NCBI GenBank assembly: GCA_026417715.1
Contig: JAOACU010000037.1
Span: forward strand, 1-14,971
Source: Anaerolineae bacterium
GTDB taxonomy: Bacteria; Chloroflexota; Anaerolineae; UBA4142
Length of the DNA: 14,971 nt
Reading direction: 5' to 3'
Under the pieces are notes generated by a model. That model was given only the letters and a program-made list of their open reading frames with translations. It did not search any database and had not been told where the DNA came from. Made by a program: the position numbers and the translations under genes. Position 1 is the stretch's first letter; each line of letters starts with the position of its first letter. Of the stretch, positions 7,035-14,900 are shown piece after piece.

Positions 7035-8557
7035 TCCGAACGTTCTTTGAACATTGCGTTCAGGCGTTCGATCTCTAGATCGCTTGGGCTGATTTGCATC
7101 GGTTGACCTGCCAGGATACCTGCAACATTGCGGAACGGTTTACCGATGTGCATCCCACGATTGTCAATGATGAATTCACGAATATCTTTGTCGTGACGTG
7201 AACCGCGCATCTTGAGAACTGTGATGCCGCGACGCATCTCTCCAAAGATTTCGACATAGCGCAGTAGAATGATGGAATCGGTAATGGTGGAAATGTGCAT
7301 TTCGGTAACCGACGTGCCGCCGAGCAAGGTCGGGGTGGTGGAGGTAAACAGTCCAGCAATTTCCGCGTGTTTGATGAACGAGGTGATGCCAATGACAAAT
7401 TCGCGGAATCCTTTGATCGTGGCGATGCGTTCAAGCGCGGAGAGACTGTCAATCGCGACGCGGTTGGGTTTGAATGCTTCGATTTCCGCCTTGATGCGAA
7501 TCAAATGGTCTTCCAGACTGGCGACTTCGGGATACTCGCACACGACGCGCAACAGTCCCTCGCGCTCCATCTTTTCAAAATCGTTGCCCCACCCAATCGC
7601 ATTGCGGAAGAGTTGCTCGCGACTCTCCTCGAACGCGAACAGCAAACAGCGTTCGCCGTGTGCCACCCCGCCAGCGATGAATTCGGTGGTGACGAGCGTT
7701 TTGCCCGTGCCTGTGGCGCCCGAAACCAGAATGATCGAATCGCGGAAAAAGCCGCCATCGCACATCCGATCCAGTTCCGCGTTGCCCGACGAGATGCGAA
7801 TATCCGACGAGCGTTGGCGAAGTTGGATAGACGAGAGTGGGATGACGACGATGCCTTCACCGGGAATGATCGTGAAAGGATACTCGCCCTTGTTGTGACT
7901 GGTGCCGCGAAATTTCAAGATTTCGATGGTGCGCCGACGTTTTTCGGCTTCCAACGCGTTGCGGAGAATGATGACATTGTCCGCTACGAATTCTTCCACG
8001 CCATAGCGCGTAATGTCGCCGTATTCTTGAGAACGTTCGGCGGTCATCACCGCCGTAACGCCTAACTGTTTCAATGCCGAAACGATGCGAAATAGTTCAT
8101 TGCGGATGAGGGCAGGGTCGTCAAAGCGGCTAAAGATCGCGCCCAGCGAATCCATCGCGACGCGGGTTGCCCCAATCTGTTTGACCGCGTTTTCGATGCG
8201 CGCGATCAGCGCGCCCAGATCGTACTTGCCGACGATGACTGTTTCTTCACCCAACCGAGGTGAAGCATCCACAAACGCCCATTTGCCTTGTCGTTCCCAC
8301 GCGGCAACATCCCAGCCGAGTGAGAAAATGTTGCGGCGAATATCGTTGGGGTTTTCCTCGAACGTGACAAAGACGCCGGCTTGCTGGGCTTGGCGAATGC
8401 CTTCTGCCAAGAACTGTGCTGCGAAGACCGTTTTGCCACTGCCCGCAGTGCCGGATACGAGCGTGGTGCGCCCTTTGGGCAAACCACCCTCCGAGACGAG
8501 ATCAAAACCCGGAATGCCAGTCGCTAGTTTTTCGATGTGATAGAGCGGTGTCTGCAT
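7031..8557 (-). CDS. kaiC: KaiC clock-type ATPase/autokinase, two RecA domains
   Basis: 508 residues from ATG 8557; the start is fixed by AGGAGG six bases upstream (an in-frame ATG at 8617 lies inside kaiB). CI domain: Walker A GTAGSGKT 36-43, catalytic E67/E68 in TFEE, Walker B-like VAMDSLGA. CII domain: Walker A GATGTGKT 280-287, E310/E311 in AFEES, VAIDSLSAL. The segment HISTITD carries S423 and T424, with T418 just before; these match the three phosphorylation-region residues T426, S431 and T432 of Synechococcus KaiC. The C-terminus keeps the A-loop region and a ~20-residue charged tail after the conserved FRN, where KaiA binds in cyanobacteria. KaiC hexamers hydrolyse ATP slowly and autophosphorylate. 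The length is close to the 519 residues of the cyanobacterial protein. It follows kaiB by 10 bases and overlaps the next kinase gene as ATGA. Confidence 0.97.
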   Translation of the reverse strand: MQTPLYHIEKLATGIPGFDLVSEGGLPKGRTTLVSGTAGSGKTVFAAQFLAEGIRQAQQAGVFVTFEENPNDIRRNIFSLGWDVAAWERQGKWAFVDASPRLGEETVIVGKYDLGALIARIENAVKQIGATRVAMDSLGAIFSRFDDPALIRNELFRIVSALKQLGVTAVMTAERSQEYGDITRYGVEEFVADNVIILRNALEAEKRRRTIEILKFRGTSHNKGEYPFTIIPGEGIVVIPLSSIQLRQRSSDIRISSGNAELDRMCDGGFFRDSIILVSGATGTGKTLVTTEFIAGGVAHGERCLLFAFEESREQLFRNAIGWGNDFEKMEREGLLRVVCEYPEVASLEDHLIRIKAEIEAFKPNRVAIDSLSALERIATIKGFREFVIGITSFIKHAEIAGLFTSTTPTLLGGTSVTEMHISTITDSIILLRYVEIFGEMRRGITVLKMRGSRHDKDIREFIIDNRGMHIGKPFRNVAGILAGQPMQISPSDLEIERLNAMFKERSE

Positions 8558-8567
8558 AGATTGCCTC

Positions 8568-8852
8568 CTATGTGTTTTCCTGTTCCGTCCAGCCCAAGAT
8601 GGTGATGACTTTGGCAATATCGGACAAATCGCCGATTACGCGTCGGCGTGGAAGAGGATAGCAACGTACCAGCGTTGGAGTAGCAATGATGTGCTCGCGT
8701 TCCGCCACGTCAGGTTGCGCGTACACATCTACGATGCTCGTTTCGCATCGTCCTCGCAAGATTTGGTCGCAAATGCGCTGCAAGTTGGCGATGGCTTGTT
8801 GCGAGGGTGCCGTGTATCCGGCGATGTAGAGGACAAGTTGCCATTTTTCCAT
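8568..8852 (-). CDS. kaiB: KaiB clock protein
   Basis: 94 residues, near the usual KaiB length of about 100. Hallmarks: LYIAGYT (8-14), then VDVYAQPDVAE, ATPTL (57-61), a Pro-containing LPRRRVIGDLSD segment (67-78) and a short hydrophobic end. KaiB has a thioredoxin-like fold; in cyanobacteria it switches fold to bind the phosphorylated KaiC CI ring and sequesters KaiA. The 3' half past GDLSD (KVITILGWTEQ) differs from the cyanobacterial KVLxGLDLL pattern, so fold-switching is not assured. It starts 6 bases after the KaiA-like gene, with GGGAG overlapping that stop codon; its own stop TAG overlaps the AGGAGG of kaiC. That spacing argues for coupled production of the three proteins. Confidence 0.95.
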   Translation of the reverse strand: MEKWQLVLYIAGYTAPSQQAIANLQRICDQILRGRCETSIVDVYAQPDVAEREHIIATPTLVRCYPLPRRRVIGDLSDIAKVITILGWTEQENT

Positions 8853-8858
8853 AGCGAT

Positions 8859-9650
8859 TCACTCCCGACTGGAGGGTGTAGCAAGACGATGACGATAGTA
8901 CAAGACCAGATAGCCCATCAGTTCCAAAGCCACGAGTCGGCTTTCCTGAATGTCCACTTCGATTGGGGTAGGGAGATTGCTGTTCATCACATTTTTTAGT
9001 GCGGCGATGTGCAAGTCAATCACCTCGCGGGGTCCAGCCCCGCGCTGTCCCAACTCATGCGCCAACGCGTGCAATTCGCGATCGAGTTCTTTGTTCGTTC
9101 CCACTTGGAGTCGGGTGTGTAGGACGTGAGTATATCGTTGCACCAAAGCGGCAGGCGTGATTGTAGATGGTGTAGCACGAGGCGATTGTTCCCAAGGGTC
9201 GAGCGTTGCGCGTTCGCGTTCGAGTTTTTCCAGCAGCGCGCGCTGTTGTTCGCGCAGTGCGTCGTGTGCCTGTTTGAGGCGCACCAGGGCTTGGACGCGC
9301 GCTACGAGTTCGCGGTGGGTGATTGGGCGCGCAATGTACTCATCGGCGCACGCTTCCAACCCCAGCGCTTGGCTCTCGGAATCGGTTTTGACGCCAGAGA
9401 GCAGGGCAACCAGAATGTGGGCAAGCGCAGGATCGGCTTTGATACGTTTGCAGGTCTCCACGCCGTTGGGTTCATCCATCACCACGTCGAGCAGAATCAC
9501 ATCAGGCGCGTGTTCGCGCGCAAGGCGCAGACACTCGTCACAACTCGATGCTTCGATGACGCTGTAACCAGCGTCACGCAGGACGCGACTCGTTGCATAG
9601 CGGATGTGTGGATCATCGTCCACAACTAGAATGCGTGGCGGTTGATTCAT
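8859..9650 (-). CDS. Receiver fused to KaiA/RsbU-type helical domain (KaiA-like)
   Basis: 263 residues. N-terminal receiver (~5-125) with D11/D12, acceptor D55 and S85, but R108 in place of the conserved Lys. A charged coiled segment follows (126-150), then a linker and an all-helical domain (~165-257). The latter contains EVIDLHIAALK (209-219) and SRLVALELMGYLVLYYRHR (237-255). The order V-I/V-E/D-I/L-H ... R-L ... Y-R at near-identical spacing resembles the C-terminal domain of KaiA as I recall it, and also the related N-terminal domain of RsbU. KaiA itself is pseudo-receiver, linker, helical dimer domain, 284 residues. The gene is directly upstream of kaiB (6 bases) and overlaps the kinase before it as ATGA. 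I infer a phosphorylatable KaiA-like KaiC activator; an RsbU_N-like partner-binding role is the alternative. No gene symbol is given, as homology needs a profile search. Confidence 0.75.
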   Translation of the reverse strand: MNQPPRILVVDDDPHIRYATSRVLRDAGYSVIEASSCDECLRLAREHAPDVILLDVVMDEPNGVETCKRIKADPALAHILVALLSGVKTDSESQALGLEACADEYIARPITHRELVARVQALVRLKQAHDALREQQRALLEKLERERATLDPWEQSPRATPSTITPAALVQRYTHVLHTRLQVGTNKELDRELHALAHELGQRGAGPREVIDLHIAALKNVMNSNLPTPIEVDIQESRLVALELMGYLVLYYRHRLATPSSRE

Positions 9651-10852
9651 ATACCACTTCCTTGCAGGGGTAGTGCCACGAAGAAGGTCGTGCCCTTGCC
9701 GACTTGACTTTCGACCCAGATTTTACCGTGATGTCCTTCGATTATTTTTTTGACGATGGTCAGTCCCAAGCCCGTGCCTTTTTCGCCTGTGGGACTTTTG
9801 ACGCTGGTGCGTTGGAACGGCTTGAACAATTTATCGAGTTCGTGCGGCGGAATGCCAGGACCTTGGTCTTGCACGGCTAACAGGACGCTGGAATCAGCGT
9901 TGGGTGCGCGCGTGACGCGCACAGTGATGGTGGTGTGCGGTGGCGAGAACTTGATGGCGTTGCCAATCAGATTGTTCAGCACTTGCTCCATCTTGGCGGC
10001 GTCGAGGAGCAGAGGGGGCAACGGTTCATCGCTCAATTCAATGGCGATGTGCTTTTTGGCGGCGAGCACGCGATTCAGCGCGATGTTGTGACGAACCAAC
10101 GCGACCAAATCGGTAGGTTGCAAGTCAAGGCGCAATTGACCGGCTTCGATTTGCGCGATGTCGAGCAAGTCGTTGACCAGATGTAGCATAAATTCGGAGG
10201 AACGGCGAATGATGTTGAGAAATTCGCGCTGTTCGTCGTTCAGTCTTGCACCCGCCTCTTCCATCAAGAATTCGCTGTACGACATAATTACGCTCAGTGG
10301 ATTACGCAAGTCGTGCGCCGCCATTCCCAGGAATTGATTTTTGAGCGCGTTCAGTCGTTCCAACTCGACGTTCTTTTTGGCAAGTTCGCGTTGCATCGTC
10401 ACGAGTTCGTTGTTCAGGCGACTGATTTCATCGTAGAGGGTGCTATCGCGTTCTGCCTGTGTGCGTGTGGCTTCGGCTTGGGCTTTGAGCGCGGCGCGCA
10501 GCGCGTTCGTCTGTTCGTTTTCCATCCGCATCATTTCCTCGTAGAGGGCTAGCGCGAACTTGCCGTTCGTTGCGGCAACGATGAGAAAATGCGCGTTGAT
10601 TTTGCCGCCCGTAAAATGCAAAGTGACGATGCGCTCATCCAGCGGCACATTCATTTCCCAATCAAAGACGGCACTGTGCTTTCTGAGTTCAATTAAAAAA
10701 TTCAGTGCCTTGATCAGACTGCCGCGTTCGACGAGTCGCACCAGTGATTGTCCCAGTTTGATGTGCGCGCTCAACCCCAGATCGTCTCGGATGATGTGCG
10801 TGATGTTACCGTCGGCATCGCAAAGCAGCGCAAGTCCGCGTGTGTCGAACAT
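9647..10852 (-). CDS. Soluble histidine kinase (HDLRNP type) with N-terminal sensor-like domain
   Basis: 401 residues. Residues 1-105 form a mixed alpha/beta region that looks PAS-like (LALLCDADGNI start, repeating hydrophobic strands), followed by a long coiled coil (106-170). HisKA ~170-237 with phospho-His H180 in AAHDLRNPLS; HATPase ~280-396 with N-box N294/N298, DQGPGIP (329-335), FKPF, and GTGLGLTI (359-366). No membrane segment. This kinase class differs from the two HELRSPL kinases of the same array, so it probably has its own receiver partner; the KaiA-like receiver, encoded next and overlapping by four bases, is the natural candidate. GAGGT lies seven bases before the ATG. Confidence 0.93.
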   Translation of the reverse strand: MFDTRGLALLCDADGNITHIIRDDLGLSAHIKLGQSLVRLVERGSLIKALNFLIELRKHSAVFDWEMNVPLDERIVTLHFTGGKINAHFLIVAATNGKFALALYEEMMRMENEQTNALRAALKAQAEATRTQAERDSTLYDEISRLNNELVTMQRELAKKNVELERLNALKNQFLGMAAHDLRNPLSVIMSYSEFLMEEAGARLNDEQREFLNIIRRSSEFMLHLVNDLLDIAQIEAGQLRLDLQPTDLVALVRHNIALNRVLAAKKHIAIELSDEPLPPLLLDAAKMEQVLNNLIGNAIKFSPPHTTITVRVTRAPNADSSVLLAVQDQGPGIPPHELDKLFKPFQRTSVKSPTGEKGTGLGLTIVKKIIEGHHGKIWVESQVGKGTTFFVALPLQGSGI

Positions 10853-10879
10853 TTGTGTACCTCGTTGCTATGAGTGTAT

Positions 10880-10907
10880 GTAGGACAAGGTTGCAAACTT
10901 GTCCTAC
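10880..10907. repeat. 10-bp inverted repeat containing the stop codon of the B12 gene
   Basis: GTAGGACAAG (10880-10889) and CTTGTCCTAC (10898-10907) are perfect inverted repeats around an 8-base loop. The TAG stop of the cobalamin-binding gene (10904-10906) lies in the arm. No T-run follows, so full termination is unlikely; it may be a dispersed repeat or an mRNA stabiliser or processing site. It occupies the widest gap (51 bases) in the clock-like array. Confidence 0.7.
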
Positions 10908-11962
10908 CGCAGAACGCTGTGTGCGACCTGAATGGCTTGTTGCGCGTCGCGTGCATAGGCGTCGGCTTTGACCGCGCGCCACAGGTGCGGTGACAGGTTG
11001 AACGGATAGCCCCCCACCAAGATTTTGGGCGGGCGGGACAAAGACGCGGCGCGCACGCGTTCGATCAACTCGGTGACAAGGTGAATGTGAAAAGTCATCG
11101 TGACCGAAATAGCCAGCACATCCGCGCGCCGTTCGTCGAGTGTACGCAGGATGGCGTCGGTGGGTGTGTTGGCGCCGAGAAAGTAAGTGTCCCAACCTTC
11201 CATCTCGAAAAAGTCGGCGACCATTCGCGCGCCCATCTCGTGCAGTTCACCACTGACACAGGTGACCACGAGTTTACGTCCGATCTTGGTGCCGGAGAAA
11301 ATGCGCGGATAGAGTTGTGACATAATGACTTGGGTTGCCGCCGTGCAGTAATGCTCTTGTGCCACGCTGATTTGATTCATCTGCCACAAGCGTCCGATTT
11401 CTTGTTGCACGGGTTGAAAGACGCGGAGGTAAATGTCTTTGACGCTGGCGCCGCGTTCGACTGCATCGAGAATCAAGTCGCGCGCGGTGTGACGTTCACC
11501 ACGCAAGAGCGCGTCTAGGTAAGCGCGCGCAAGGGCGCCTAGCGGTGTATCGGTCTGAATGAAACTGGTGGGCTGAGTGGGGGCGCGCGCTAGTGCATCG
11601 AGCGCGGCTTGCACATACTCGTCGGCGAGGGCGCGCACATCGTCGGGTAGCATCGTTTGGAACACCGCGCGCATACAATCGAGCGATTGGGGCAACACAT
11701 CGTCCGGAAAATTCAAGCCCGCAAACAAGGTCTTTGCCCACACGACGTATTCGACGAACAGAGTAGGATCGCCGGCGGCAAGGGCTTCGCTCAAGTAGGT
11801 GAGGTGATAGCCGGCATCGCGCACACTCTTGGCGCGTCCCGTCTCACCAAACCGATTCCAGAATTCGCTCTGGAGTTGATACTGGCGCGCGACCAGTGCT
11901 TCTGCCAGCGCGTCGCGCTGTGTGTTAATCGTCGCGCTGGCTTGCTGATTCAAGGTGTTCAT
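10904..11962 (-). CDS. Cobalamin-binding sensor protein (B12 photoreceptor-like)
   Basis: 352 residues. Residues 1-130 are an all-helical domain I do not recognise firmly (it faintly recalls the RsbRD N-terminal sensor domain). Residues ~137-222 look like the four-helix B12-binding cap and carry W193-x9-E203-H204, the Wx9EH signature known from CarH-type adenosylcobalamin photoreceptors. Residues ~228-350 are a Rossmann-like B12 domain with E239-x-H241-x-x-G244 (H241 would be the lower cobalt ligand), SVTMT at 286-290 and VGGYPF at 316-321. There is no MerR DNA-binding domain, unlike CarH. The residue after the Trp is Gln, where I recall TtCarH having the His that becomes the second cobalt ligand in light. 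It overlaps the six-PAS kinase stop as ATGA and has GGAGG upstream. Role inferred: light- or cobalamin-sensing input. A methyltransferase corrinoid protein is less likely, as no methylation genes are near. Confidence 0.85.
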   Translation of the reverse strand: MNTLNQQASATINTQRDALAEALVARQYQLQSEFWNRFGETGRAKSVRDAGYHLTYLSEALAAGDPTLFVEYVVWAKTLFAGLNFPDDVLPQSLDCMRAVFQTMLPDDVRALADEYVQAALDALARAPTQPTSFIQTDTPLGALARAYLDALLRGERHTARDLILDAVERGASVKDIYLRVFQPVQQEIGRLWQMNQISVAQEHYCTAATQVIMSQLYPRIFSGTKIGRKLVVTCVSGELHEMGARMVADFFEMEGWDTYFLGANTPTDAILRTLDERRADVLAISVTMTFHIHLVTELIERVRAASLSRPPKILVGGYPFNLSPHLWRAVKADAYARDAQQAIQVAHSVLR

Positions 11963-14900
11963 TCTTCACCCTCCACCAAGTTCGCTGGCAAAGAGATCGT
12001 GAACGTGGTGCCTCTGCCCACTTGACTCGTCACGCTGATTTTACCATCGTGCGCTTCCACAATCAACTTGCACAGTGCCAAGCCCAACCCAATGCCTTTG
12101 GCTTTGGTGGTGTAGAGCGGTTGGAAAATCTTGTCCAGTGCTTCGGGTGGAATACCGTGCCCTGTGTCGCTGATGCTTGCGCACACGGTTTCGGCTTCGA
12201 TGCGTACGCCGAGTGTGAGTTGTCCACCTTTGGGCATGGCTTGGATGGCGTTGGTGATGAGATTGCGAAAGACGATTTGCATTTGGGCGGCGTCCAAGAA
12301 CACATCGGGGAGGTTTGCATCCACATCCCAAGTGATTGCGATGTTGTTAGGCACGGTGCATTGTTCGAGTGCGCTTTGGATGAGGTAGGGCAAGTGGACG
12401 CGTTTCAGCACGGGGGTTTTGGGACGCGCAAAGTCCAAGAGACTTTCGATGATGCGCGCGCTCGTGTTCACCTGTTCATCCAGAATTTGAAGTATTTCAC
12501 GCGTGTCGTCGTCGGGTTGTTCAAGGTGCGTCCGCAAATAGTACGTCGCGTTTTTGATCGCGCTGAGTGGCGAACGGAGTTCGTGCGCGATGCTCCCCGC
12601 GAGTTGTCCTAGCGTGGCAAGGCGTACTTGGCGTACCAGTTGTTCTTGTGCCTCGTTCAATTCGCGCGTGCGCGCTTCGACAAGTTGTTGCAGGTGTTCC
12701 GAGTATTCGCGAATCGTGGCTTCGGCACGTTTGCGTTCAGTGATGTCGCGCGAGACGCCCACCAGTCCGATGATGTTGCCGCTGGCATCGCGAATCGGAT
12801 TTTTGATCGTCTCGTACCAAACAAGATTGCCGTCGCGATCGGTCGTAGATTCTTCGACACGTATCGGCGTGCCAGTGTTGAACACCTGAGCATCACCTTG
12901 AGCGCACTGTGTTGCCAAATCGGGTGGCATAATTTCGTCGTCGCGTTTGCCCACAATGTTCGTGCGCGTGGTTCCTGCAAATTCTTCGTACGCGCGATTG
13001 ACATACAGGTTGCGTCCTTGTGTGTCTTTCAGATAAACGATGTCGGGAATACCTTCGACGAGCGCGTAAAAGCGCGCGTTTGCCTCTTGCAGTTCGGTTT
13101 GCGTACGCTTGAGTTCGGTCACGTCGGTTGCCATATGGATAATCTTTTCCAATTTGCCTTGGGCATCCAAAACCGGCGTACACGAGACCAAGAATGTGCC
13201 TGCGATGGTTTGCATTTCCATCTCGACGGTCTGCATCACGCCTGTACGTAGCAGGGTTTCCATCGGGCAATTTGTCGGAGGAGCGCCGGTGTCATGGAGC
13301 AAGTCGTAACAGTGTTTACCCAGCATCTCGTTTTCTGTCTTGCCCAATTGTTTCAGCGCGGCGGGATTGACGGCGATAATCCTGTGTTGCACGTCGAGAA
13401 TAAAAGTGGGGTGACCAATCGCGTTGAAAATGTCTTGCCATTCCTTGCGCGAACGGCGTAATTCGTCTTCCATTTTCTTGCGTTCGGTGATGTCACGCCC
13501 AACGCCCACCAAGCCAACGATGTTTCCTTGTGCATCGCGCAAGGGGACTTTGGTCATCAAATGCCAACGGCGTTCACCGCGTTGGTGATGCAAGTACTGC
13601 TGTTCTGATTCGATGATGGGTTGTCCTGTGGTCAAAACGTACTGATCGTCGGTATAATATTTTTTTGCCAAGTCGGGCGGGTGGAAATCAAACAGAGTTT
13701 TGCCTAACGCCTGTTCTTGCGTTGCCACGCCAAGTGTTTGCAAGTGATAGGCGTTGTTGAGGATAAATCTGCCTTGGGTGTCTTTGACGAAAATGGAATC
13801 GGGAATGGCGTCAACCATCGTGCGCAGTAGATTGCGTTCAGCGGCAAGCGCGGCGCTGGCTTGTTTGCGTTCCGTAATATCGCGTATGCTAAGGACGATG
13901 TCCACACTGTGCTCGCGCGCGTAGGATTGGGCAATCGTCTCGCAGTCGCGCCAAGTACCGTTGTAGTGTCGTAGGCGATGTTCGATGCAATGCGCGTGCC
14001 AAGGGTCGTGCATTGCGCGCTCTAGAGCAACGTGGAGGGTTTTATAATCGTCGGGATGTGTCAGATCCAGCCAATCGGCACCAATCAAATCGGCAGGAGG
14101 GTGACCGAACACGTTGCTGACCGAAGGACTGACAAAGCGAATCCAACGGCGCTCGTCTATGATCACAATCACGTCCGAGATGTTTTCGATGAGAGTGCGA
14201 TACATTTGGGCTTGCTGACGCAACAATCCTTCCGCGTCTTTGCGCGCGGTAATGTCGCGTGCGATGTGAAGCGTTCCAACGATGTGATCGTTTTCACAAA
14301 ATGTCCGTCCACGTACTTCGAGCGTGACGCGCTGTTGCGTGCGAGTGAGTACAACGGTCTCAAAGCGGTCAATGGTTTCGCCGCGAAAGATGCGCGCGAG
14401 CGCGTCTTGTGCGCTGGCGCGCGCTTCAGGCGCAACGAATTCGAGCGGACTGGTACCAATCAGTTCTTCGACTGTGTAGCCCAACGTCTCGCACAAGGCG
14501 TCATTGACCATCGCGACGCGCGCCGAGGCGTCGAGCGCAAAGATAAAGTCGCTAGCGTGTTCGATGTAGGTACGCCAGCGTTCTTCGCTCACGCGCAGGG
14601 CGTGCGCCGCGCGCTCGCGTTCGGTCACATCGTGTCCATTGATGACGATGCCAGCAATGAGAGGATGCGCTAGTAGATTAGTGCCCATCATCTCCATCGT
14701 GCGCCATTCACCGTTGCGATGTCGTATGCGTAGCGTGGTGACCGTGTCCGATGCGCCGGGAGTGACAAGGCGATGTTGAAACCCTTCCTGGGCTTGAGCG
14801 TGATCGTCAGTATGAATGAATTCCCACGCTGAATGCCCACACAGTTCATCGGGAGTATAACCAAGAATTTTCTGCGAGGATGGACTGGCGTAGATAATCG

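Noticed and set aside
8555..8617. Upstream ATG at 8617 as start of kaiC
   Set aside because: It lies inside kaiB. ATG 8557 has a perfect AGGAGG six bases upstream and gives the standard KaiC N-terminus.
8859..9650. Assigning the symbol kaiA
   Set aside because: Resemblance is in domain plan and a few motif residues judged by eye; the related RsbU N-terminal domain cannot be excluded without a profile search.
10904..11962. CarH/LitR transcription factor
   Set aside because: The B12-binding part fits, but there is no MerR-type DNA-binding domain at the N-terminus.
14032..14673. + strand open frame of 213 codons
   Set aside because: Shadow of the PAS-kinase gene in a GC-rich region; no domain recognisable.
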